Shown one piece after another: positions 24,547-36,132 of a stretch of DNA of 64,000 nt (within the stretch, counting starts at the first letter, position 1; each line of letters starts with the position of its first letter). The notes beneath the pieces are model-generated. The model saw only the letters and a list, made by a program, of their open reading frames with translations. It made no database searches and was not told the DNA's origin. A program made the translations under genes and the position numbers. This stretch comes from Eucalyptus grandis. Taxonomy: Eukaryota; Streptophyta; Magnoliopsida; Myrtales; Myrtaceae. The stretch covers positions 9,758,199 to 9,822,198 of the forward strand of contig NC_052621.1 in assembly GCF_016545825.1 (NCBI RefSeq), written 5' to 3'.

Positions 24547-24914
24547 TTCAAACTATACTCGTGATGACACATTTATCTTCAACTCTTTTTCGTGACATAA
24601 AAAGTCCCAAACTATATCTTGTGTTGTGACATATTTACCCATAAAAAAAACTCCGAACTTATACTTATATGATACATTTATACTCCGTTGGATTATTTTT
24701 TTAGCTAAAATGACATCGTTTTTTTTTAATCTCATTTAAGATACGTGGGCGTCATGTCAACATCGTTTGTTTTCCAACATTTATGTAAGTGGATTCTTAA
24801 TGGTATTCATTGCTGGAACCTTGATGAAGGATAAATATATAATACAAGTACAAGTCTGAAACTTTTAGTTTCACAAAAAAAAAGTTTAGGATAAATGTAT
24901 CACATAGTTTGAAA
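24547..24914. mobile_element. MITE with long terminal inverted repeats, 368 bp
   Basis: The left end reads TTCAAACTATACTCGTGATG and then ACACATTTAT. The right end, reverse-complemented, reads TTTCAAACTATGTGATACAT and then TTATCC. The arms match over about 40 bp with one gap. The interior has the ACATCGTTTTTTTTTAA and CAACATCGTTTGTTTT words typical of such plant elements. No clear target-site duplication. Confidence 0.6.
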
Positions 24915-25340
24915 TTTTTGTGGCTTTTTTCTGATTTTAAAATTCTGCAGAATGTCTGGGGCGGATGGAGGCTTTGTACATGGGCGTGTGTCTCGCACCT
25001 TCTTTAGGGATCTTGTGTCAACTCTAGGCAGCGGGGTGACCTCGACGGCCTCCTTCGCGAGTTTGCTCACCACTCGTGATTGCAAGGCCACAACCACATC
25101 CGCTTGAAAGACTTGGCCTTTGGAGGAAAATAAATAATTTAAAAAATATTTATCTAAAAATGATTGCTTTTATTACTTACAAAAGAGAATGAAAGAAAGA
25201 ATATTTTCATCATCTAAGAAAGTGTTTATATATAAATTGTTGTCGATAATGAAAATATTTTTCATTAACTAATTATTTTCAAGTGACACAATCAATCATT
25301 TAAAAAAAAAATTCAGATCATTGTTTTCGAAGAAACAAAT
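24915..25340. other. short unexplained stretch with a coding-like minus-strand frame
   Basis: About 24930-25100 reads on the minus strand as ADVVVALQSRVVSKLAKEAV and onward to a stop without an obvious start or family. The rest is AT-rich. Confidence 0.3.
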
Positions 25341-26144
25341 GGAACGGTAGAGATATTATTAGATATTCTAAGAATATTGGTTAGATAAATATTGGAGAAT
25401 TTCTCTTTAGAGAATATTATTATATTAGAGATAATATTTAGTCTTTCGTTATTTTCTACCATGTATAGTTTTCTTGTTAGATCATATTACTTCTAACCTA
25501 TACACGTTATTCGATATGAATGTCCCTCAATTGTAACACATCAAGTTATTGAGTAAAGATATAACTGTTGTGAAATTTTCTCTCTCGCTCTCTAAGATTT
25601 GAGGATATTTACCGTAAGCTTAAAATAGAAAAATGTTTGCATTTAAGCATTTTTATAATTTTTTATAAAATAATTATAAGGATTTGTGCATAATCTCTAT
25701 TTGAACGCGTGACACGTTGTCCAGCTAAGCCTAAAGTGCAGGAGCTCCTCGGTCATTGTCTAATCATCTCGTGATAGACATTAAGCAGATCAAATACGCT
25801 GTAAAAGAAGTGAATACGGACACGAAATTGAAGCAACAAGAAAGAAAAATCTTGATTTTACACGAATTAGATAAAGCCAACTATCCAACTACTTACCAAA
25901 ATTAGAGTGTGGAACTTACCAAATTTCCAGCATCTATCATTTGGCAATGCAATGAGATACGCAAGTGTTCTGCCAAATAAAGAAAGACCTCTATCTCTTT
26001 GCTGTCGCACCACGATGTTTAGGGTCAAGAAGACATGTCACTTCCAGACAACCGACTGGTCGTTCCTATGTTTTTCCAACGTGATTGTTAGGACAATGTA
26101 ACTGCCTTGACGATAGGATCTAAAAAAGGGCTTCTCGAAATCTT

Positions 26145-26152
26145 TATATAAA
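26145..26152 (+). promoter_or_regulatory. TATA box of STP copy 2
   Basis: TATATAAA about 150 bases before the ATG, in the same context as in copy 1. The promoter therefore still looks intact although the coding frame is broken. Confidence 0.55.
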
Positions 26153-26301
26153 GCTGGATCAGACTGTAATTAGAAGTAAGGCAATCGAACTTTTCTTGGT
26201 CTTTCACCTTCCGGGGTTTTCAACAGTGTAAATCGAGACTTCGAGCACCACACCGTTGAAGACCTGGAGCGTGGTTCCTTACTTCATTAAGGCCGCAAGA
26301 G

Positions 26302-28465
26302 ATGGCGGGGGGAGGAAGCTTTGCAGCTCAAGGGCCGGCTGGGAACTATGAAGGTGGCGTCACGGTTTTCGTGGTCATCACCTGTGTTGTTGCGGCCATG
26401 GGCGGTCTCCTGTTCGGTTATGACCTCGGTATCTCAGGTTGGTCACTTGTTTCCTGACGGATTAAGCTTTGAGATAGTCGACTTTCTAAATTATGAAACA
26501 AGTTTTCCGGTTATGAAATGTCGCAAGCAGATGCTCATGCCACAGTGAGATGCATCTTGCTTTTGCAATGAATGTAGATGAACCATTTTACATGTTTTTG
26601 CAGGTGGGGTTACTTCAATGGACGATTTCTTGCTCAAGTTCTTCCCATCAGTGTACCATAAAACGAAAGAGGGGTCGATCCACGATAGCCAGTACTGCAA
26701 GTATGCAGACGAGATCCTGACCCTGTTCACCTCGTCCCTCTACATTGCGCACTTGCGGCTTCCTTTGTCGCGTCATGGGTCACCAGGGCCTACGGCCGAA
26801 AGATCTCCATGTTCACAGGAGGCATGGCCTTTCTCATCGGCGCTATCTTGAATGGCATTGCGATGAACGTCGAACTGCTGATAATTGGCCGTTTATTGCT
26901 CGGTGTTGGGGTTGGATTTGCTAATCAGGTGGAGAAAACTCGGCTGCTAATGCTGCTCATTCTCATGCATTGTTTTAAGCTGTCAATTAAAGTTTTACTT
27001 TTTGATTACCATCGCAGTCCGTTCCGGTCTATCTGTCCGAAATGGCGCCAGCGAACGTCAGAGGAGCGCTCAACATCGGTTTCCAAATGGCCATCACAAT
27101 CGGCATTCTGGTGGCCAATTTCGTCAACTACGGGACTGCACAGATCACAGGTGGATGGGGCTGGAGAGTCTCTCTGGCTCTAGCCGCTGTCCCCGCGATA
27201 CTGATGTCCGTTGGATCCTTCTTCCTGCCGGACACTCCTAACTCCATCATCGAAAGAGGCCACCACGAGGAGGCCAAGAGAATGCTTCAGAAGATCCGTG
27301 GGACCGAGAACGTGGACCACGAGTTCCATGAACTGGTCCTCGCCAGCGAGGCAGCGAATAAGGTCGAGCATCCCTGGAGGAATATATTGCAGCCGAGGTA
27401 CAGGCCTCAGCTCGTGATCTGCTCCCTCATCCCGTTCTTCCAGCAGCTCACCGGCATCAACGTCATCATGTTTTACGCGCCCGTTCTGTTCAAGACTTTG
27501 GGTTTCGGTGCCAATGCCTCCCTCATGTCTTCAGCCATCACCGGCGTTGTTAACGTCATTGCAACGTTGGTTTCGATATTCTCGGTCGACAAGTTTGGAA
27601 GGAGAGGCTTGTTCCTTGAAGGAGGAACCCAGATGCTAATTTGCCAGGTAAAACTAAGACATGAGCAAAGCTATTATCGGGGGTTTAAAGTTTTTACCAG
27701 AACGTACGCGAAAATCAAATGACGAATTTTGATTAAGAAAAACTAGCGTCGTACTTATAGCATATGCCCGACCTTCCAAGTCATTTCCCTTAGTTCCTTC
27801 TGTGCTACGTATGATTAATAACTTGAAAAGACCCAAATTCGTCATCTGGTGTTCAAAGAAGAGAATCGCCTTATTGACAAATTCGGATAGTTTTGCAACA
27901 GCCATAGCGACATTGCATGGTGAAGACGGAGAGTAATCTCATCGCATAGTGAATCACAATCACAACGAAGTTCGTTTCTGTTAGTGAATTCACCTGCTAA
28001 TGGATGTCCATATTACAGATTGCAGTAGGAGCACTGATTGGCGTGAACTTCGGAGTCACCGGCCAAGGATCCTTCACAAAAGGCGAAGCCAATCTGCTCT
28101 TGGCGTTGATCTGCATATATGTAGCGGCATTTGCGTGGTCGTGGGGACCGCTGGGGTGGTTGGTCCCGAGCGAGATCTGCCCACTGGAGATCCGGTCGGC
28201 CGGCCAGTCGATCAATGTCTCGGTCAACATGTTCTTCACCTTCATCATTGCTCAGGGGTTCCTCGCCATGCTCTGCCACATGAAGTTCGGCCTCTTCTTC
28301 TTCTTCGGCGGCTTCGTCATCATCATGACCATCTTCATATTCTTCTTCCTGCCAGAGACCAAGAACGTGCCGATCGAAGAGATGAACAGAGTGTGGAAGG
28401 CGCATTGGTTCTGGGGAAAGTACATCCCCGACGAGGCTGTCATAGGTGGGGACCTTGAGAAATAG
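26302..28465 (+). pseudogene. STP hexose transporter copy broken by a one-base deletion in exon 2
   Basis: Exons correspond exactly to copy 1: 26302-26437, 26604-26928, 27018-27647 and 28019-28465, with all splice sites kept. Exon 2 is 325 rather than 326 nt. Where copy 1 reads CTTGCGGCACTTGTGG, this copy reads ATTGCGCACTTGCGG (about 26744-26756), one G short. Translation leaves the STP frame after FTSSLYIA and stops at about 26851, before helix 3. Otherwise the copy is well preserved: exon 3 and 4 frames are open, with [13 protein letters not shown] and PETKNVPIE. The loss is therefore recent, or this is a sequencing or assembly error. If it were an error, the product would be a 512-residue STP with an extra Gly near the N-terminus. 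Confidence 0.85.
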
Positions 28466-30054
28466 GTATTTTTGCAGAGAGGAGTAGAAAGAAGAGACTC
28501 GCTGGTTTCTCTCATTCTATAAGGCAATACAAATGGGATGGACGATTCATTTGATTCGCTTGCCTCTGTAAAAACATGTGAACATCTTACCCTTTGGTGT
28601 ATCATCTGCACATGTTGTGCTAGAAGCTAAAGAATTACGCCTTCTTGTCTCGATTTAAGTCCTTTCTCTTTTTTATTTTCGAGTGAAATGAAAAAAGAAA
28701 AGAAAAGGGTCTCTCAAATGCGAGTGTTTTCATGATAAATAAACTGAAATTAGGTTCATCAACTCAGGGTCACCGGTATGGTGGCTTAGACATCGGCGCG
28801 AGGTAATGATACTAAACAAAAACTTTCTGTTAACAAGTCCAATGTCAAATGAGGAACAGAGCTCCAGTTTGAAGGATCTCTACTGGGGAACGAGATTGGT
28901 GTATTGTTAAGGGCTTTACGAACCACAGTATCGTTGAAGCCCCTGGATTGCTTCTGGGAAAAATGGACCACAAAGTACTAATCGATTGCATCAACCCAAC
29001 AAGATATAGTAATGACAGCAACAAATAAGGCACTAAAGATGAGATGCAGGAGAAAGTTACCCGGTGTTTGCAATCATGTGATACAGCCAGAGTTCTATGA
29101 CTTTGACATTTTATCCAAAGAACCATCCAAAGCAATAATCTTTAAGGAGTAGGCTAAAAGCACAATTCACGTCAAAGAATGGAAAGTGTTTACAGTTGTA
29201 TACATATATACATAAAATTAAAGCAGCTCCTTCATTAGAATTTATACGCACTTACAGAAGATATGCCATTCTTGCAAGAACCGCAAAATAACAAGAAGAT
29301 ATGCCATTCTTCCTGCGATACTTATACCGACTGTAATCTTTTCTCCATCAAATTGATTAACCTGATGGCATGATCTTAGCCGGAAAAAGTAAAAATTGAT
29401 GATTAATTCCACTTAGGCTGCAAGGAAGTGGTGAAACTGTGGATTAGAGACGTTAGAACAAAGACTATCCTAAAAGCCTTACCAAAAAAAACAAAGACTA
29501 TCCTAAAAGTTTTTTTCTTTTTCTTTTGGTCATAAAAAATCAGAAATGTTAGCAGAACTGCCTTTGGCAATTAATTAACTTCTCAATCAACTTGGTAGGA
29601 CACCGTCGCATGAGAGACAGCCATAAACTCACTCTGAAGTCTTACATATCTGCAGATATATTAATGTCAAATGCAGTACACAGCCTGCCACCTCTATCAT
29701 GCCAGCAGTACAACAATGCTGTAATAGTAACTATGATACATTCGAACAACACATTTTTCTTGTGATAAATTAAAATATTATCATGTCACAAGAAGCTAGC
29801 AAAGAGTTCTGTTTACTGCACAGCACAAAGGAAGTAGCAAAAAGCCCACAACCCTGGATCATCAACCCCATTGACTTCAAAAAGTCGCGATGTGATCATC
29901 TTGGCTTGCAAACAGAACAAAATGAACGGAAGAGACTGCACATTCATACCAATATCTGTTTCCAGAATTGACTGGTAGAAGGAAGAAACTTGCTTGAGCA
30001 AAGACACACAAGGATAAGGCAGTTGGCTTGTCATATGCAAAAATCCAAAGGTCA
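28466..30054. other. 3' flanks of STP copy 2 and TRX-X, convergent
   Basis: Homologous to 19793-21327. The only distinct items are a micro-insertion (29458-29509) and short low-complexity runs. No gene recognised. Confidence 0.55.
29458..29509 (+). mobile_element. micro-insertion with poly-A tail and 19-bp target-site duplication
   Basis: The 19-mer ACAAAGACTATCCTAAAAG occurs at 29458-29476 and 29491-29509. Between them is CCTTACC plus a run of A. The tail is nearly identical to that at 12253-12270 (CTTTACC plus A). This fits an extremely 5'-truncated SINE/LINE insertion. The matching region of duplication copy 1 (about 20808) lacks it. Confidence 0.6.
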
Positions 30055-32541
30055 TTATGCAACTGATATTGAATCTAGCAAAGAATCTAGATACTCCTTT
30101 AGCTTCACCTTCGTGATTGCACCTTCCCTTCTGCTTTCTGGAACTTCTTTCCCATTCTTGAAGAGAATCAGTGCTGGCAATCCATAAACTTTGTACTCTT
30201 CAATTAACTTTGGGTTTGCATCATGATCAATCTTTACGATGATCAATCTTTCTTTGTATTCCTTCAGAATAATTAATTGAAGCACCTCAGAGATTGGAAA
30301 AACACATTCTTGTGTGAATATCTTAGGTAAGAGCCTCATTTCAAGTAAAAGATTCCCATGAATATTAATCAAGGGAAACATAGTTCCATGCTACAGTTGA
30401 TGGAAAAAAAGAGTCCCGTGATACAATTTGTATGAAAAAGAAAGTGGCATGCAGTAAACCATAGAAACAATCTAACAAAATGGCAACCAACCAGCATAAG
30501 ATTTTAGCATGCTTTAAATCTGCCAACAAATCTGATCTCAGATATATTGCCATTTCTTCTAAAATTACTTGTTGGAGCACCATGGTGCAGGTAAAGGCTC
30601 ATCTTTCCTTAGAAGTTGACAGTAATTAACACACTGACATTGACTTTCAAACAAACCCAAGTTGATGATTATCTATAGATCTCAAACATGCTCAAAGGCT
30701 AGGCTGAACAGGCTTCTTGCTAACAAGTGAATGACACAAAGAAATTGCAGGAATTGGTGTTTCTTCGTATGCATGCCTTGTATTAATCCGAACCAACAAA
30801 GACCAGCTTACAATATAACAAAGAAAAACACAGGGACTCCTTTAATCAACTTACCCATCAGAGGAATCCTAATTGGACTGATCGCATTACGATACATGTC
30901 ATGAATTAGCATCTTCGTTTTGCCATTGTAATTGCCACCTAAAAGTACAACAACAGAAAGCAGAAATCTATCGGTGATGTTAACCAACTTTTCTGAGGGA
31001 AAGTATTAAGACATAACAATTCCTAACAGCTTGAACATTTAAAACCTAGACTGTGTTTATCAGCAGCTTTTCCCTCTATTTTTTTCTCACCATGCCAACA
31101 AAAATTTGACAAGGTTCCACTCAATGGAGACTGCCAGTTTGTGCAATTAAGCAACAGAAAAGAGGCGAATTGTTCATGAAGATATCGAGTAGCTGAAAAA
31201 TGGAGGGTAAGGAGAGGCTAAATTTTAAGAAAAGAAGTGGAAAATATCTTCCCAAAAGCTGGCTTACACGGTAGTATCTGATTTTACATGAATGATCGAA
31301 GTCAAAACTTGACACGGTATCCAGGAATTAGTTCCTAATGAATTGGCCAAACATTACACTAGAAGGTTAAGGGAACACATCTCCAAGCTGCCACCTCCCC
31401 AGAAATTAAAGGGACGCAATCATGACAGTTCAGTAAAAAAAAGAATTAGCTTTTAGATCACAAATTATAGTGTCCAATTATGGTCCTCAACGTCCATATG
31501 AATACAAGAGAAAAGTTAAAAAAAATGCTTAACCATCATAGCTAAGAGCAGATGGTATAAAGTGGAAAGAAGAACAACGGGAGAACAATTAAGGAAAAGA
31601 AAGGCAACGGAAAAATCAGAGCTACCTCAATACTCAAAAGGGGACCTAAATCCTCATGTCACTTATCTTGCATCAGCGATTCATCATCACAGACTAGTTT
31701 AAATCCTCATGTCACTTAAGCTGAGGAGATTGCAACCCAGAATCAACAAAAGGATGAGATGAGGATGGAAGTCATTCAAACTTCTGGACGGCCTCTAAGT
31801 TATATGGTTAATGGCGTCCGTACTATTACTAGGGAACCCTCTCCCTAATCTAAAAAGCTTGAGCCAGTTGAGTTGAAAATGCTCTAACATTCCCGTCGCA
31901 GTCATTCATTCGAGATGGAAACAACAAGTGAGAGAAGCCTTAAAACACAGAACCTTTGGTTCCCATACCATGAAAAGCATCATGCGAAACAAATGCCAAT
32001 CAATCTAACAGCTTAAAACGGTCTGCTAACAGTCAACTGCTGGATGGTATATAGAACTGATGCTCAAGTCAACATAAACAGACGCACGTAAGTATTGAAA
32101 TCCAATCAGAATGAAGCCGAGAGAAAGCTAAGAATCACGAAATTCAATCGCAGAAGAGAGAGATAGAGAGAGAGAGAGGATTGGAGAGGATTTGAAGACC
32201 TGAGCGAGCCACTCCATGGCGGGAGAGATCAAACGGCAGGGGCCGCACCAGTTGGCGACGAACTCCACGAGGACCGGACGATCGCTCTTCAGCACCGTCT
32301 CGGGGAACTGGCTCTCGTCTATCTCCGTTATGCCGCCGCCGCCGACGGCGGCGCCGCACCTCCGCGCGGACTTACGCACCGGCGCGACCCCGGCCCCGCT
32401 CCGCCACGTCCGGAACGAGGACCTCGGCGGAGGAGCGAAGCGGCAGCCGGCGGCGGCGCTCAGGGCGGTCGCGAGACGGGCCGGAGGGAGCGACGGAGGG
32501 AAGAGCACGCCGGAGCTCGACACGAGCGCGGCTCCGTCCAT
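30055..32541 (-). CDS. TRX-X: thioredoxin x, chloroplastic, two exons
   Basis: Plastid dithiol-disulphide oxidoreductase; x-type thioredoxins mainly reduce 2-Cys peroxiredoxin. Exons on the minus strand: 32541-32200 (114 codons) and 30261-30055 (68 codons plus stop), separated by a 1.94-kb GT-AG intron. The product has 182 residues. Residues 1-65 are rich in Ser, Ala and Arg, as in a transit peptide. The active site is WCGPC at 98-102, followed by [12 protein letters not shown]. Exon 2 supplies [10 protein letters not shown], the cis-proline in YGLP (143) and [16 protein letters not shown], which is diagnostic of the x type. I use the ATG in GTCCATGG at 32541; an upstream in-frame ATG (32631) lies in a GA-repeat leader and would not improve the transit peptide. 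This is the surviving copy of the duplicated pair. Confidence 0.93.
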
Positions 32542-32908
32542 GGCGGATTCGCTTCCGTGGAGAGAGAGAGAGAGAGGGAGGGAGAGAATCTGAGTCTCTG
32601 ACTCGTGGCTGGAAAAGTGGTGCAGAGACATCCATAACTGAAACTGATCCCCTTCGTCTCTCGATCATCATCGATTTCCAGCCGCTTCTTTCTCGAACGT
32701 GCGTCACGCGATGGGCACGTGACAGGAGTCTTTCAAATTTGTCAGCATTTACGCAATTTGATCTTCCAACGCTACCTTTAACTCCATGAAAATGAATAAT
32801 TAATACGTTTCTAAGAATTATCACTTATTTTTTTATAAAAATGAATAATTATTTTTTTACCGTTTATGATAATATTAAGGCGTAAATTATTATTATTGTT
32901 AATGAACA

Positions 32909-33737
32909 TATTTCTTAGGAAAATTCCAAATAAGGACCTAAAGTGAATCTATTTTCTCAAATAAGGACCCAAAGTGAATTTTGTGTCAAATAATAACCCA
33001 AAGTACACCCATTGTTTCAAATAAGGACCAAAGTGAATTTTATGTCAAATAAGAACCTGAAGTGATCAAATTAATCTCTATTGAGGACCTTAGCTCACCG
33101 AACAGACATTTTCCGATGATTAGGTAATTTTGTTAGAAATTTGTGATTGGAAAAAAAAAAAGGAAAAATCTAAATTAATTAAGTTTAGGTTATTCATTTA
33201 GATGCTTATGTTTTCTTTTTTCTTCTCCTTCGCTACTCCTCAACCAAATCACTACCCGATCATCGTCATGACTCGATTCTCTTGACTCCTCGCCTTGCTC
33301 AACTGGCGGAGAATTTGGGTCTCCACAAACAAAGAAAGAAGCATTTGGTTTTCTTATTATTTTTGAATTCGTACCTCAACCGGCAGAAAATTTGGGTCTT
33401 CAACTTTGCAAAGGATGGGTACAAGGAATGAGGAGATCGTAGAAAACCTAGGGTTTTTGTTTCCATTTTAAGATTTGTTAATTTTCCCTAGATTTTTTTT
33501 TTTGGACAAAACTGCCCAAACTCCGATAGTTGGAAATGTTGCATGCTTGATAGTTGGCAAATATTTGGCTGACCTGCAAGCTCAGTCTTTATTTGGAATT
33601 GATTCAAATACTTCGGGTCTTTATTTGAGACAATGGGCCAACTTTAGATTTTTATCTGACACAAAGTTCATTTCGGATCCTTATTTGAGAAAATTGATCC
33701 ACTTCGGGTCCTTATTTGAAATTTTCCCTATTTCTTA
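32909..33737. mobile_element. Mutator-like MITE with 9-bp target-site duplication
   Basis: The element runs 32918-33728 (811 bp), bounded by perfect copies of TATTTCTTA (32909-32917 and 33729-33737). The ends are inverted: left GGAAAATTCCAAATAAGGAC, right (reverse complement) GGGAAAATTTCAAATAAGGA. Similarity continues for about 80 bp through tandem words of the type AAATAAGGACCC.AAGTGAAT. A 9-bp duplication and long terminal repeats are the Mutator hallmark. No transposase frame, so non-autonomous. Confidence 0.85.
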
Positions 33738-35157
33738 TTAACGGATTAGTTTAAGTAATATAAATAATCATTTTTAGGAAAAAAAAAAATTTAATCGATC
33801 ATTTCTCTCGATATAATTTTAATTTGTTATTCAAGTTCTTAGTATTTTTTCAATTTGTGTGAACAAATCTTTTGATTAACCATTCTAATTAAACCGTAGA
33901 GTTAATTTGATGTAACATTGCTTGTATGGTAGAAAATGACATGATAATTTAGCACAAGTGAGCAGAAAACAAGTGGAAAAAGCAAGAGGAAAGAAATCCT
34001 AATTTGATCATGTGGTGGATAAACAAAGCATTTGGATTGCATAAATCAATAAAGAAAAAAAAATTGATTTCATCAAATAAAACTTAAGGAACAAGTCACA
34101 CAAAATCCTAAAAATTGTATAATTTAATTGCATAAAATAAGAGTTAAATGAACAAAATGCATGAACGCTGAAACTTAGAGGACTAAATTTGTATTTAACA
34201 CTCAATCATATCTTATTTAGTGAGTTTATATTTGTTAGGTGCCATCACCCATCCAATCATGGCTTAGGGTTTTTAGAGCTTTGCTTAGTCGATGTAGAGA
34301 AAATAAGATCACCTTGGATGTTTGCCTTGTAGGCTTTGTGACCATAGTGGTGGTAGTGGTGGTTGATCACCTATAGCGGTCATTAGTCACTTATGACGGT
34401 TGTGGCCTCTGTGCGAGCAAGAATGACATGGCCTCATATGTAAGCGTTGAGTGAGACTAGATCAACACTACATGAATGTAACAAGCGTCTCGAATTTGTC
34501 CAGCTAAGTTTTGTACCAACTTGGAATTCATTGAAGTAACTTAATCATCTTAAAATAGATGGATGATTTTGAATTTCAAATCAAATTGTAGGAGCTAGCA
34601 ATCGCATTATCGAAAAATTAAATTAGTACTCTCTCGACGGCATAAATTCGAATGACCCATTAAGAAAATATCACGTCTATAAAATGATATGGTAATGATT
34701 GATTGAGAATGTTATCCATTTATAATCAATCGCATGGACAATGACGACCCTTTCGCAAAATAAACCAACTAATAAATCCAAAATCAATGTAGAAACGTGT
34801 CATGCACGCAAAAGGTTTTCGTTGCTTTTACATTTGTATATGTATTTTGCTAATCTTAGTGAAATTAGTGTAGTGGTTATTTTTCACCAGTCGACACGTG
34901 TCATACAATCAATAAGTAAATAAATTCCGTCTCGTGGACAGGGTCGGCAGGGTTGACTTCTCCCGCTTTCCCCTCTCCTCCGCCGCCGCCCGCCGGAGCG
35001 TATCCAGAAGGCTCCGCCGCCGCCTCGCGAACGGCCGTCAAAAGCGTGGCTCTCGCCCGCAGAATTCCGATCATGCGTGCGTGAGATCCCGGCGGTGGGA
35101 TTCCGCTTGCGCTCCCCCGAAATTGAGGATCGCCATTTCCCAGCCCCGCCCGCCGCC
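33738..35157. other. intergenic DNA and promoter of the RING gene
   Basis: AT-rich up to about 34920, then a GC-rich leader region. 34250-34500 has GGTGGTAGTGGTGGTTG-type text of repeat character. No gene supported. Confidence 0.4.
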
Positions 35158-36132
35158 ATGTCGTTCGCTTCCCGTGGCGATTCCGCCACCTCCGCCGGCG
35201 GGGACTCCGGCCGCAAGTGGTTCTTCTGCCACCTGTGCCAGCAGACCGTCGCCGTCGCCGCCGCCAACGCCGCCGCCTCCGCCGGCCCCATCTGTCCCCG
35301 CTGCAACGAGGGGTTCCTCGAGGAGTCGGAAAACCCTAGCCCTGGCCTGAGCCGGAGCCCTCCCTTCTTCCCCGATCCTTTCTCCTCCCTCCTCCCTCTC
35401 CTGTTCCCGACTCCCTCCGCCGCCCACTCCTCCGCCGCGGCCGCCCCCGCCGCCACCGTCGACCTCCAGAACCCCGGCCTCTTCTCGAGCCCCTCGTCCC
35501 CCCCTTCCGGTGGATCCGGGAATCTGTTCGACCCGTTCGCCTTCTTGATGAACCACCTCCAGGATCTGCAGTCCACCGGAGCGCAGATTCAGTTCGTGGT
35601 CGAGAGCAGTCCCTCGGAAGGCCGCGGAGGGGGCGGGTTTCACCTTCCGTCCAATCTTGGTGACTACTTCGTCGGCCCAGGCTTGGAGCAGCTGATCCAG
35701 CAGCTGGCGGAGAACGACCCGACCCGCTACGGGACGCCACCGGCCTCAAAGTCGGCGGTCAAGAACCTCCCGACCATCAAAGTCACGGAGGAGGTGCAGA
35801 ATTCCGAGATGAACCATTGCGCAGTCTGTCAGGACGATTTCGAGAAGTATATGGAGGTCAAGCAAATGCCTTGCAAGCACATCTATCATTCGGATTGCCT
35901 CCTGCCATGGCTCGAGTTGCATAACTCTTGCCCTGTTTGCCGGCACGAATTGCCGACCGACGATCCTGATTACGAGAACCGGAGAAGCGCAGCCCAGGGG
36001 AGTGCGCAAGGAAGCGGTGGTGGCACTAGCAGTGGAGGGGAGAACAGGACGGTTCGGAGGAATTTTAGCATAATGCTGCCTTATCCTTTCAGGGGTAACG
36101 ATGGATCGAACTCGGGTTCAGGTGGTGAGTGA
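35158..36132 (+). CDS. RING-H2 E3 ubiquitin ligase with N-terminal zinc ribbon (RING1-like)
   Basis: Probable E3 ubiquitin-protein ligase, 324 residues, single exon. An N-terminal zinc ribbon has C24-x2-C27 and C46-x2-C49 (CHLC...CPRC). A low-complexity Pro/Ser/Ala linker and a helical GLEQLIQQLAENDPTRYGTPPA segment follow. The RING-H2 finger is at 221-261: C221, C224, C239, H241, H244, C247, C258, C261 (all eight ligands present). The tail carries RRNFSIMLPYPF, which is conserved in this subfamily. The open frame extends upstream to 35077, but the ATG at 35158 has the strong context GCCGCCATGTCG and gives the expected start just before the zinc ribbon. Very GC-rich coding sequence (especially the first 500 bases), unlike the AT-rich surroundings. 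Appears intact. Confidence 0.93.
   Translation: MSFASRGDSATSAGGDSGRKWFFCHLCQQTVAVAAANAAASAGPICPRCNEGFLEESENPSPGLSRSPPFFPDPFSSLLPLLFPTPSAAHSSAAAAPAATVDLQNPGLFSSPSSPPSGGSGNLFDPFAFLMNHLQDLQSTGAQIQFVVESSPSEGRGGGGFHLPSNLGDYFVGPGLEQLIQQLAENDPTRYGTPPASKSAVKNLPTIKVTEEVQNSEMNHCAVCQDDFEKYMEVKQMPCKHIYHSDCLLPWLELHNSCPVCRHELPTDDPDYENRRSAAQGSAQGSGGGTSSGGENRTVRRNFSIMLPYPFRGNDGSNSGSGGE

Larger units (their letters stand above)
25340..31590. repeat. segmental duplication A, copy 2 (STP pseudogene plus TRX-X 3' part)
   Basis: Counterpart of 16540-23155, same orientation. It lacks the solo LTR present in copy 1 and carries its own micro-insertion at 29458-29509. The block continues into the intact 5' part of TRX-X, so copy 2 retains the original right-hand junction. 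Confidence 0.85.

Noticed and set aside
26302..28465. Treating STP copy 2 as a functional gene
   Set aside because: Exon 2 is one base short relative to copy 1, and no alternative splice site restoring the frame was seen.
35077..35157. Upstream 27-codon extension of the RING protein
   Set aside because: Weak start context and no conservation logic; the ATG at 35158 has GCCGCC before it.
34884..35749. Long minus-strand frames (137-230 residues) over the RING gene
   Set aside because: Arg/Gly-rich antisense shadows of a GC-rich plus-strand exon with a complete RING domain.
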